In this document: piece by piece, positions 15,968 to 22,339 of the stretch
Numbering within the stretch: position 1 is the stretch's first letter
Layout: the number at the start of each line of letters is the position of its first letter
Assembly: GCF_000177675.1 (NCBI RefSeq)
Contig: NZ_ADGX01000076.1
Location: 1 to 42,065 of the forward strand
Direction of reading: 5' to 3'
Length of the DNA: 42,065 bases
DNA from: Parafrankia sp. EUN1f
Lineage (GTDB): Bacteria; Actinomycetota; Actinomycetes; Frankiales; Frankiaceae
Notes under the pieces: generated by a model
Told to the model about the DNA's origin: nothing
Databases searched by the model: none
What the model saw: only the letters and a program-made list of their open reading frames with translations
Program-made: the position numbers and the translations under genes

Positions 15968-16843
15968 ATGGCTGTCCGGAACGGGCTTGGGTCCGTCGAG
16001 CCGGTCGCGCCCGACGAGCTGTCCGTCCCGTCCGACCGGGCGTCCGACGGGATCTCCGACGGCGTGCCCGAGGCGAAGGGCAGCCAGACCGTGGCGGCGG
16101 TCGAGCGGGCCGCCGACATCCTGCTGCACTTCACCAGGGCCCGGTCCGCGAGCCTGGGCATCACCGACATCGCCTCCGAGATGGGGCTGTCCAAGGCGGC
16201 GGTGCACCGGGTGCTCGCGTCGCTGCGCTCCCGGGATCTCATCGCGTTCGACGAGAAGGCCCGCCGCTACTCGCTCGGGCCGATGGCCCTGGTACTCGGT
16301 CTGACCTGCCTGGGCCGGCTGGACGTCCGCGAGATCGCGAGCGCGGAGCTCGCGCAGCTGTCCGAGGAGACCGGGGAGACCGCGACGCTGTCCGTCCTCG
16401 CCGGTGACCAGCGCGTCTACATCGACCAGGTGACGCCACCGCGCGAGGTCATCATGTCGGTGGCCGTCGGCGTGCCCTGCCCGCTGCACGCCGGAAGCTC
16501 GTCGAAGGTCTTCCTCGCCTTCGCCGGCGAGGCCGCCATCGAGCGCTATCTGGCCCGGTCGCTGCCGGCTCTGACCAGCGTGACCGTCACCGACACCGAT
16601 CGCCTTCGCCGTGAGCTGCACGCGATCCGCGAGCAGGGCTGGGCACAGTCCGCCGGGGAGCGCCAGTCGGGTGCGGCGTCGGTGGCGGCGCCGGTGTTCA
16701 ACCATCTGGGGCAGGCGGTGGCGGTGGTGAGCGTCTGCGGCCCGGCGGACCGGTTCGAGGCGGAGGCCGACCGGTGCCGGGCGGCCCTGCTCGCCGCGAC
16801 GGGCCGCATGTCCTACCGGATGGGGTATCTCCCCGGGCACTGA
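15968..16843 (+). CDS. IclR-family transcriptional regulator
   Basis: A 291-residue regulator. After about 38 residues of variable N-terminus comes the winged HTH (QTVAAVERAADILLHF, LGITDIASEMGLSKAAVHRVLASL). The IclR effector domain then runs to the C-terminus (YIDQVTPPREVIMSV, CPLHAGSSSKVFLAF, GAASVAAPVFN). Members usually sense a small carboxylate and bind short palindromes. ATG 15968 is preceded by GAGGAG at good spacing. It lies 232 bp upstream of a CoA-transferase/cyclase operon, its most likely target. Palindromes of IclR type occur at 20762-20774 and 20915-20931. Confidence 0.9.
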   Translation: MAVRNGLGSVEPVAPDELSVPSDRASDGISDGVPEAKGSQTVAAVERAADILLHFTRARSASLGITDIASEMGLSKAAVHRVLASLRSRDLIAFDEKARRYSLGPMALVLGLTCLGRLDVREIASAELAQLSEETGETATLSVLAGDQRVYIDQVTPPREVIMSVAVGVPCPLHAGSSSKVFLAFAGEAAIERYLARSLPALTSVTVTDTDRLRRELHAIREQGWAQSAGERQSGAASVAAPVFNHLGQAVAVVSVCGPADRFEAEADRCRAALLAATGRMSYRMGYLPGH

Positions 16844-17075
16844 TCTGACCGGAGCTCGATCCGGTTCGGGGTGGCCCGAACCGGGATTTCCGCCTGCCCG
16901 TGGTCGTGCCGCGGCGGTGTCGCCGCAGGAGTCGCTGCTGTTGCCGCGGGGGTGTTGTCGCGCGCTTCGGGCGTGGGCACTGACACATCGGGTGCTGCTG
17001 TCCGGCGCCTTTCCGGCGACGAATCCGGCTGTTACATGTTTGGAACGCAATTTCGACTGATGGAACGGAGTCGCA

Positions 17076-18263
17076 ATGGGGCCGCTCTCGGACCTGACCG
17101 TTCTGGACTGCTCGACACTGTTCGCCGGTCCGCTCGCGGCGACGGTGCTTGGCGACTTCGGCGCCGAGGTCATCAAGATCGAGCATCCCGAGAAGGGTGA
17201 CCCGAGCCGTACCCACGGGCACTCGAAGAACGGTGTGGGCCTGTGGTGGAAGATGCTCGGGCGCAACAAGCGCGCGGTCACGCTGAACCTGGGCCGCCCT
17301 GAAGGCGCGGAGATCCTCCGCGGCCTGGTGGCCACCGCCGACGTGCTGATCGAGAACTTCCGTCCCGGCACCCTGGAACGCTGGGGGCTGGGGCCGGACG
17401 TTCTGCACGAGATCAACCCGCGGCTCGTGATCGCCCGGGTCACCGGCTTCGGCCAGTTCGGCCCGTACTCCCGCCGGCCCGGCTTCGGCACGCTCGCCGA
17501 GTCGATGAGCGGCTTCGCCGCGATGACAGGTGAGCCGGACGGGCCGCCCACCCTGCCCCCCTTCGGCCTCGCCGACGGGATCGCCGCCCTGACCTGCTAC
17601 GGCGCGATCCTCACCGCGTTGCACAGCCGGGCGGCCACCGGCGTCGGCCAGGTCATCGACCTCGCGATCATCGAGCCGCTGGTCACCCTGCTCGGCCCGC
17701 AGCCGACCGTCTACGACCAGCTTGGCCTGATCCACGAGCGGACCGGCAACCGGTCCGTCAACAACGCGCCGCGCAACACCTACCGCACCGCCGACGGCCG
17801 CTGGGTGGCCGTGTCGACCTCGGCGCAGACCATCGCCGAGCGGGTGATGCGGCTGGTCGGGTGCCCCGAGGTGATCGACGAGCCCTGGTTCGCGACCGGG
17901 GCGGGGCGGGCGCAGCACGCCGAGGAGCTCGACGCGGCCGTCGGCGGCTGGATCGCCCAGCGCAGCCTCGACGAGGTGAGCGCTGCCTTCGCCGAGGCGC
18001 AGGCAGCCGTCGCCCCGATCTACGACGTCACCGACGTGCTCGCGGACCCGCAGTACCAGGCACTCGACACCATCACGACGGTCGACGACCCGGATCTCGG
18101 TCCGCTGAAGATGCAGAACCTGTTGTTCCGGCTCTCCAGCACCCCCGGCGAGATCCGCTGGACCGGCCGGGCGGTCGGAGCCGACACCGCGGACGTGCTG
18201 GCCGAACGGCTGGGCATGTCCGCCGACGAGATCGCCAAACTGCGGGAAGAGGGTGTTCTGTGA
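17076..18263 (+). CDS. CaiB/BaiF family (class III) CoA-transferase
   Basis: A 395-residue class III CoA-transferase. Diagnostic blocks are LDCSTLFAGPLAATVLGDFGAEVIKIEHP, NKRAVTLNLGRPEG, and DVLIENFRPGTLERWGLG, which carries the Asp/Glu region near the catalytic aspartate. Such enzymes move CoA between carboxylates (oxalate/formate, carnitine, succinate/itaconate-like acids) through an aspartyl-CoA anhydride. ATG 17076 follows GGAG. Its stop overlaps the next start (GTGA), so it is translationally coupled to the cyclase gene. Two TGGAAC half-sites at 17041-17070, just before the start, could bind the IclR regulator. The substrate is unknown. Confidence 0.9.
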   Translation: MGPLSDLTVLDCSTLFAGPLAATVLGDFGAEVIKIEHPEKGDPSRTHGHSKNGVGLWWKMLGRNKRAVTLNLGRPEGAEILRGLVATADVLIENFRPGTLERWGLGPDVLHEINPRLVIARVTGFGQFGPYSRRPGFGTLAESMSGFAAMTGEPDGPPTLPPFGLADGIAALTCYGAILTALHSRAATGVGQVIDLAIIEPLVTLLGPQPTVYDQLGLIHERTGNRSVNNAPRNTYRTADGRWVAVSTSAQTIAERVMRLVGCPEVIDEPWFATGAGRAQHAEELDAAVGGWIAQRSLDEVSAAFAEAQAAVAPIYDVTDVLADPQYQALDTITTVDDPDLGPLKMQNLLFRLSSTPGEIRWTGRAVGADTADVLAERLGMSADEIAKLREEGVL

Positions 18264-19057
18264 GCGTGGTCGATCTCGCCTCGGCGACGGTCATCGACCT
18301 GGCCCAGCCGATGCGGACGGGGATGCCGCAGTCGCCGAACCATCCGCCGTTCCGGATGAACCTGGAGCGCCGCCACGGCGACCGGATCCGCGCCGACGGC
18401 GGGTCCGCCGCCAACGAGATCATCGTCACCGGCGGCCATGTCGGCACCCATGTCGACGCGCTCGCCCACGTCTCCCAGGACGGGCAGGTGTACGGCGGCC
18501 TCGAGGCGGCCTCCCTGCAGTCCGACCAGGGCTTCTCGACGCTGGGTATCGACACGTTCGAGCCCTTCGTCGGCCGGGGCCTGCTGCTGGACGTCACCCG
18601 CGTGCACGGCGTGGACGTGCTTCCCGCCGGCTACGAGATCACCGTCGAGGACCTGGAGAGCGCCCTGGCCGCAGGCGGTGCGACACCGCGGCCTGGCGAC
18701 GTCCTGCTGGTCGGGACCGGCTGGTCGCGGCGGTGGTCCGAACGCGAGGAGTTCATCGGGCTGCGCGACGGTGTGCCCGGGCCCGGGCGGGTGGCCGGGG
18801 AGTGGCTGGCGGCGTTGCGGCCGCGCGCCGTCGGCGCCGAGACGATCGCCTTCGAGTACATTCCCGCAGGCAAGGGGCACGCCACCCTGCCGGTCCACCG
18901 CACCATGCTGGTCGACAACGGCATCAACATCATCGAGACGATGCGGCTGGTCGAACTGCTCGACCGCGGCATCACCGAGTTCGGGCTGATCCTCAACCCG
19001 CTGCCGATCATGGGCGCCACCGGCTCCCCGGTCCGTCCGCTGGCGCTGCTGCCGTGA
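18260..19057 (+). CDS. Cyclase-family (kynurenine formamidase-like) metal hydrolase
   Basis: A 265-residue member of the cyclase/KynB superfamily. The metal-binding motif HxGTHxD is present (H60-V-G-T-H64-V-D66, with H70 following), and the C-terminal FEYIPAGKGHATLPVH contributes the second His. Such enzymes hydrolyse amides, lactones or cyclic acyl compounds with Zn or Mn. The GTG start overlaps the stop of the CoA-transferase gene by four bases, and its own stop overlaps the following start in the same way, so three genes form a tightly coupled operon. The precise substrate is not inferable. Confidence 0.88.
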   Translation: MSVVDLASATVIDLAQPMRTGMPQSPNHPPFRMNLERRHGDRIRADGGSAANEIIVTGGHVGTHVDALAHVSQDGQVYGGLEAASLQSDQGFSTLGIDTFEPFVGRGLLLDVTRVHGVDVLPAGYEITVEDLESALAAGGATPRPGDVLLVGTGWSRRWSEREEFIGLRDGVPGPGRVAGEWLAALRPRAVGAETIAFEYIPAGKGHATLPVHRTMLVDNGINIIETMRLVELLDRGITEFGLILNPLPIMGATGSPVRPLALLP

Positions 19058-19647
19058 CAACCCTGATGACCTCGACGACCCACGCGTACCAGCTCGCCGA
19101 GTTCGTCGCCGGCATGCGCGGCGGCCAGCAGGCGACTGGCCAGCCGGCGGCGGGTGCGCTGCCCGCGGAGGTCGAGCGGGACGCGGTCGGCCGCATCCTC
19201 GACGTCGTCGGCAACGCGCTCGCCGCGCAGGAGAACACCGGCCCGGGCGAGCCGTACGCGGCGGTCGCCCGGCTCGCCGCCCGCTGGGGCGGGCACGGCG
19301 AGGCGAGCGTGCTGACCGGGGACGCCCCGCTCCCGGCGCCCTCTGCCGCTCCGTCCAACCATTTCACCCACCCGGGCATCGACTGCGCGCTGGCGTTGCG
19401 CCAGCAGGGACTGCGTGCCGAGGACGTCGAATCCGCCGAGCTCGGGGTGGCCGCGGCGCCGCTGCGCACCATCGGCGAGCCCCGCGAGGAGAAGGCGCGC
19501 CCCGCTCCGCCCACCACGCGAAGTTCTCCGGCCCTACACCGTCGCCGCGGCGCTGGTCGGCGGCGGCGGGCGCTCGCGGTGACCGCGGCGGTGCGTGCCC
19601 TGCCGGCGACCCCGAAGGTCGGCCGGCTGCTGCCGGGCAAGATCTGA
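19054..19647 (+). pseudogene. MmgE/PrpD family protein, internally deleted and frameshifted
   Basis: The frame opens with GTG overlapping the cyclase stop. The first 90 residues resemble the MmgE/PrpD N-terminus (AVGRILDVVGNALAAQ, AARWGGHGEASVLTGD). The next segment (HPGIDCALALRQQGL, SAELGVAAAPLRTIGEP) belongs far downstream in that family, so some 150-200 residues are missing. The expected continuation HHAKFSG/PYTVAAALVGGG is split between frames around 19520-19535. The total is 197 residues against about 450 for the family. MmgE/PrpD enzymes are dehydratases or decarboxylases such as methylcitrate dehydratase. The decay implies the operon no longer runs its full pathway. Confidence 0.82.
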
Positions 19648-19689
19648 AGCTCCGGCTCCGGCTTGCCGCTGCTGCCGGGCAAGATCTGA
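19626..19689. repeat. 22-bp direct duplication at the prpD pseudogene end
   Basis: A 22-bp sequence beginning GCTGCTGCCGGGCAAG occurs at 19626-19647 and again at 19668-19689, 42 bp apart. It includes the stop codon and appears to be a short local duplication. Confidence 0.85.
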
Positions 19690-19809
19690 GGATCGTGGTT
19701 GTTGGAACGACCAGAATCCTCAGATCTTCGCGCCCGTGGGAGGCTTTCGCGCCTGTCGGGGGGCCGGCTCTTTCGGCGGGAACAATTCGCCCGAACGGCG
19801 TCGCGTCGG

Positions 19810-20760
19810 TCAGGACTGTTCCATGCCGGGGCGGCTGCCGGGGTCGGTCAGGGCGAGGTGGGTGGCGAGGACGCGGCGCGCGCCGCGGATGACCGCCTCG
19901 TCGACCATGCTGCCGTCGCCGGCCGCCGCCGCACCGCCGGCCGCCTCGAACCGTTCGATGAGCACACGCGCGCGCCGCACCTGCTCGGCGCCCGGCGTGA
20001 AGACCTCGTTCACGACCGGGATCTGGGCCGGATGAATGCAGGCCCGCCCCAGGAATCCGAGCCGGCGCAGCCGGTCGGTGGACGTCCGCAGGCCGTCGGG
20101 GTCGTTGTAGACGACCGAGACCGGCGCGACGGGCGGCATGATTCCCGCCACGGCGCTCGCGAGGACGATCTGACTGCGCACCCCGAGCAGCTCCGACTCG
20201 TCCGGGCCGAGCTCGACGCCGAGGCAGGCGCGCAGGTCGGCCTCGCCGATCTGCAGGTGGCGCACCCGGGGCGCCGCCGCGATCTGCGCCGCGCGGGTGA
20301 TCGCGGCCGGTGTCTCCAGCAGCGGCGCGACCGCCGCCGTGGAACCGGCCCGGGTGAGCTCGGCATCGACGGCCGCGACCTCTTCGGCGTGGTCGGTCTT
20401 GGCGAGGCAGAGCCCGTCGAGGTTCGGGGCGTCGGCGAGCGCGGCGACATCGCGGGCGCGCAGGCTGCCGGGGTTCACCCGCACCCAGATCCGCGGGCGG
20501 TCGGGCCGCCGGGCTGCTGCCGCCGCCGTGCCGCCGGGAGCTGTGGTGCCGGCTGCTGTGGTGCCGGCTGCCGTGGCGCCGGCGGGCGGGTCCGGCAGGG
20601 TATGCAGCCAGTCGCGGACGAGCGTGCGGGCGGCGTCCTTGCCACTGGGCGGGACGGCGTCCTCAAGATCGACGATGAGCGCGTCGGCGCCGCGGTCGAG
20701 CGCCTTCGCCAGCTTCGTCGCATCGCTGCCCGGTACGTACAGCCAGCTTCTGATCGACAT
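19810..20760 (-). CDS. HpcH/HpaI aldolase / CitE-like CoA-ester lyase
   Basis: A 316-residue CitE-like TIM barrel: SWLYVPGSDATKLAKAL, DALIVDLEDAVPPSGKDAAR, RIWVRVNPG, and the C-terminal FLGRACIHPAQIPVVNEVF. Relatives cleave citryl-, malyl- or citramalyl-CoA to acetyl-CoA or pyruvate plus an acyl partner. A 25-residue Ala/Gly/Thr insert (about residues 57-85), encoded by a 15-bp repeat, interrupts the usual spacing before the RVNPG strand. It is likely a surface loop. The gene is convergent with the coupled operon at 17076-19647 and probably belongs to the same CoA-thioester pathway. An IclR-type palindrome sits directly before its start. Confidence 0.88.
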   Translation of the reverse strand: MSIRSWLYVPGSDATKLAKALDRGADALIVDLEDAVPPSGKDAARTLVRDWLHTLPDPPAGATAAGTTAAGTTAPGGTAAAAARRPDRPRIWVRVNPGSLRARDVAALADAPNLDGLCLAKTDHAEEVAAVDAELTRAGSTAAVAPLLETPAAITRAAQIAAAPRVRHLQIGEADLRACLGVELGPDESELLGVRSQIVLASAVAGIMPPVAPVSVVYNDPDGLRTSTDRLRRLGFLGRACIHPAQIPVVNEVFTPGAEQVRRARVLIERFEAAGGAAAAGDGSMVDEAVIRGARRVLATHLALTDPGSRPGMEQS

Positions 20761-20761
20761 A

Positions 20762-20774
20762 CGGAAATGTTCCG
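20762..20774. promoter_or_regulatory. IclR-type palindrome upstream of the CitE-like gene
   Basis: CGGAA-ATG-TTCCG, a 5-3-5 inverted repeat, lies directly before the ATG at 20760. It resembles the GGAA/TTCC core of IclR operators. Confidence 0.45.
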
Positions 20775-20914
20775 CTCTGTGTGACGCTGTTCCGAAGTCA
20801 TGCTCTCACGGGAGGTGGGGCCTGGCCGGGGTAGCGACAGTCACGCGGACCGGGGCTGGCCTGGCGGTGCGGGAGGGGGAAGGATCCACCCCTAGATGGA
20901 AAGCGTGAAACATC

Positions 20915-20931
20915 GTTCCATCTATAGGAAC
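20915..20931. promoter_or_regulatory. IclR-type operator upstream of the amidohydrolase remnant
   Basis: GTTCC-N7-GGAAC is a 17-bp inverted repeat in an AT-rich pocket (20900-20940). The arms and spacing agree with operators of IclR-family regulators, and the intact IclR gene at 15968 is the obvious candidate. Confidence 0.5.
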
Positions 20932-20996
20932 ATTTAAGAGCTTTCCCTCGTAACGCGGGCCCGGCGGGCCCCACCCAGACACGTGGAGGAGCCAGC

Positions 20997-21134
20997 GTCG
21001 CCGACTACGACCTTCTTGTCCGAGGCGCGGCGGTGGTCCACCCCGACGCCCTGTCCGCTGCCGACGGCGGTGCGCCTGCCGGCGGGGAGCCGCCAGTCGG
21101 CGAGCCGACCGGCGAGTACGTGGCCCGCGGCTGA
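20997..21134 (+). pseudogene. N-terminal fragment of an amidohydrolase (dihydropyrimidinase/allantoinase type)
   Basis: After GGAGGAG at proper spacing, the frame reads VADYDLLVRGAAVVHPDA, the classic first strands of hydantoinase/dihydropyrimidinase-type amidohydrolases. It then turns into Ala/Gly/Pro/Glu-rich sequence and stops after 45 residues. The first codon is GTC where GTG would be expected. The remaining 400 or so residues are gone. It is a 5' relic next to an operator, part of the decayed catabolic region. Confidence 0.62.
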
Positions 21135-21179
21135 GCCGCGCGCACCCGACGGCTGTCTCGGCGGGCGGAGCGGTTGTCC

Positions 21180-21347
21180 GTCAGGCGGTGTGGTTGCGCT
21201 GTCAGGCGGTGCGGCCGGCCTGTCAGGCGGTGTGGTTGCGCTGTCAGGCGGTGCGGCCGGCCTGTCAGGCGGTGTGGTTGCGCTGTCAGGCGGTGCGGCC
21301 GGCCTGTCAGGCGGTGTGGTTGCGCTGTCAGGCGGTGCGGTTGGTCG
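21180..21347. repeat. 42-bp minisatellite made of alternating 21-bp units
   Basis: Eight 21-bp units each begin GTCAGGCGGTG and alternate between a TGGTTGCGCT and a CGGCCGGCCT ending, giving four 42-bp repeats. Its right end enters the C-terminal codons of the membrane protein gene at 21328. Confidence 0.93.
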
Positions 21348-21846
21348 GTGGCGGGGCGCCGGGAAGGTTCCCCGCCGCCGGCCGGCGGGGCCAGCCGCGC
21401 AGCGGGCCTGGCCAAAGGCCTGGCCATTTCCTGAGCAGGAGGGCGAGGCCGACGCCGCCCAGTGCCGCCGTGCTCAGGCACGGTCCGATGGTGAACTCGG
21501 ACGGGTCCGGTTCGAGGCCCGGCCAGCTCAGCCCGAACATCAGCAGGGAACAGACCGCGCCGGTCCCGCTGGTCAGCAGCGGGAACCGGCGTGCCCCGGG
21601 CAGACCGAGCAGAGCCAGCCCGGCAGTCAGGAAGCCGAGGACCGCTGCCGCGAGCAGCACCCCACCGACGGTCGCGATCGCCACGGGAGGAAGCCAGCTC
21701 GGCTCCCAGGACCACGATGTGCCGTTCCAGCGAAGCCGGGCGTCGCTGCCGGGTGCCCCGAGCGGGGCGCCCGGCCAGACCAGCAGATGCACCAGACCGT
21801 GCGTCATGAGGACGAACCCGGCCGCCCAACGCAGCCCCCGGCTCAC
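21328..21846 (-). CDS. Integral membrane protein of unknown function
   Basis: A 172-residue protein with about four predicted membrane segments: WAAGFVLMTHGLVHLLVW near the N-terminus, PPVAIATVGGVLLAAAVLGFL, the TSGTGAVCSLLMFG region and TAALGGVGLALLL. The C-terminal 30 residues are Pro/Arg-rich and run into the adjoining minisatellite. The GTG start at 21846 has no strong ribosome-binding site. It resembles small actinobacterial membrane proteins without assigned function. It is flanked by repeats and a transposon relic. Confidence 0.65.
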   Translation of the reverse strand: MSRGLRWAAGFVLMTHGLVHLLVWPGAPLGAPGSDARLRWNGTSWSWEPSWLPPVAIATVGGVLLAAAVLGFLTAGLALLGLPGARRFPLLTSGTGAVCSLLMFGLSWPGLEPDPSEFTIGPCLSTAALGGVGLALLLRKWPGLWPGPLRGWPRRPAAGNLPGAPPPTNRTA

Positions 21847-21860
21847 CGAAGTCCCCGGAG

Positions 21861-21890
21861 GATGCCTCGGCCTTCAGGCCCGGGAGGAAT
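21861..21890 (+). repeat. Solitary TTCA-loop hairpin resembling a TnpB-element right end
   Basis: The stem CCTCGGCC/GGCCCGGG (one mismatch) closes a TTCA loop (21865-21884) and is followed by AGGAATCC. It has the same loop and orientation as the perfect hairpin after the tnpB relic at 22314, so it may be the end of a second, lost copy. Confidence 0.45.
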
Positions 21891-22034
21891 CCGGTTTCCC
21901 GCCCAGCGGGGCGGGGACCGCCGATTCGGCGGGATCGGCGTTGCGGACGGCGTACCCGGTGGCGGAACTGTCTGGACACGGGAAGACACCGGTTTCCTGG
22001 CAGCCATGTGGACATCCCTTCGTAGGGTTTGTGT

Positions 22035-22306
22035 GTGTCCCGTTTCCGGCTTTATCCGGCTGCCGAGCAGGCGGTCGCGCTGGACGAGCACTGCGGGTAT
22101 GCCCGTTTTGTGTGGAACAGGTGGCGTCGGGGTCGCGTGAGAGCCAAGCGCGGTTCCGGTGTGTGGCCTGCGGGCATCGGGGCAACGCGGACGTGAACGC
22201 TGCTGTGAACATCGCCGCGGGGCGCGCGGTGACTGCGCGGGGAGGGGTCGGGTTGCCGGTGCCGGTGAACCGCGAACCTCAACAACGCGAAGCAGTTTTC
22301 GTGTAG
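22035..22306 (+). pseudogene. tnpB (IS200/IS605-IS607 type) reduced to its two ends
   Basis: GTG 22035 opens a typical TnpB N-terminus (SRFRLYPAAEQAVALDEH, then CGYARFVWN). Within 30 residues this is fused out of frame to the TnpB C-terminus: SRESQARFRCVACGH followed by ADVNAAVNIAAGRAV, i.e. half of the zinc ribbon and the DVNAA(x)NIA block with the last RuvC residue. Some 300 central residues, including most of the RuvC-like nuclease, are deleted. TnpB is an RNA-guided nuclease of IS200/IS605-like transposons; this copy cannot work. The end hairpin downstream is intact. Confidence 0.85.
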
Positions 22307-22310
22307 TTGG

Positions 22311-22338
22311 AATCCTCCGCGTTCACGCGGAGGAGGAC
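22311..22338 (+). mobile_element. Right-end hairpin / probable omega-RNA 3' end of the tnpB element
   Basis: A perfect 8-bp stem CCTCCGCG-TTCA-CGCGGAGG (22314-22333), preceded by TTGGAAT and followed by AGGACGTCAA, lies directly after the tnpB stop. This arrangement is typical for the right end of IS605-like elements, where the reRNA/omega-RNA scaffold ends. The guide would be read from the bases to its right, which here are the 3' end of selA. Confidence 0.6.
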
Positions 22339-22339
22339 G

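Noticed and set aside
21180-21347. CRISPR array
   Set aside because: The units are contiguous and alternate between two fixed forms, with no unique spacers and no cas genes.
21188-22034. Long plus-strand frame leading into the TnpB C-terminus
   Set aside because: It translates the minisatellite and the antisense of the membrane protein. Only the part after about 22118 is TnpB.
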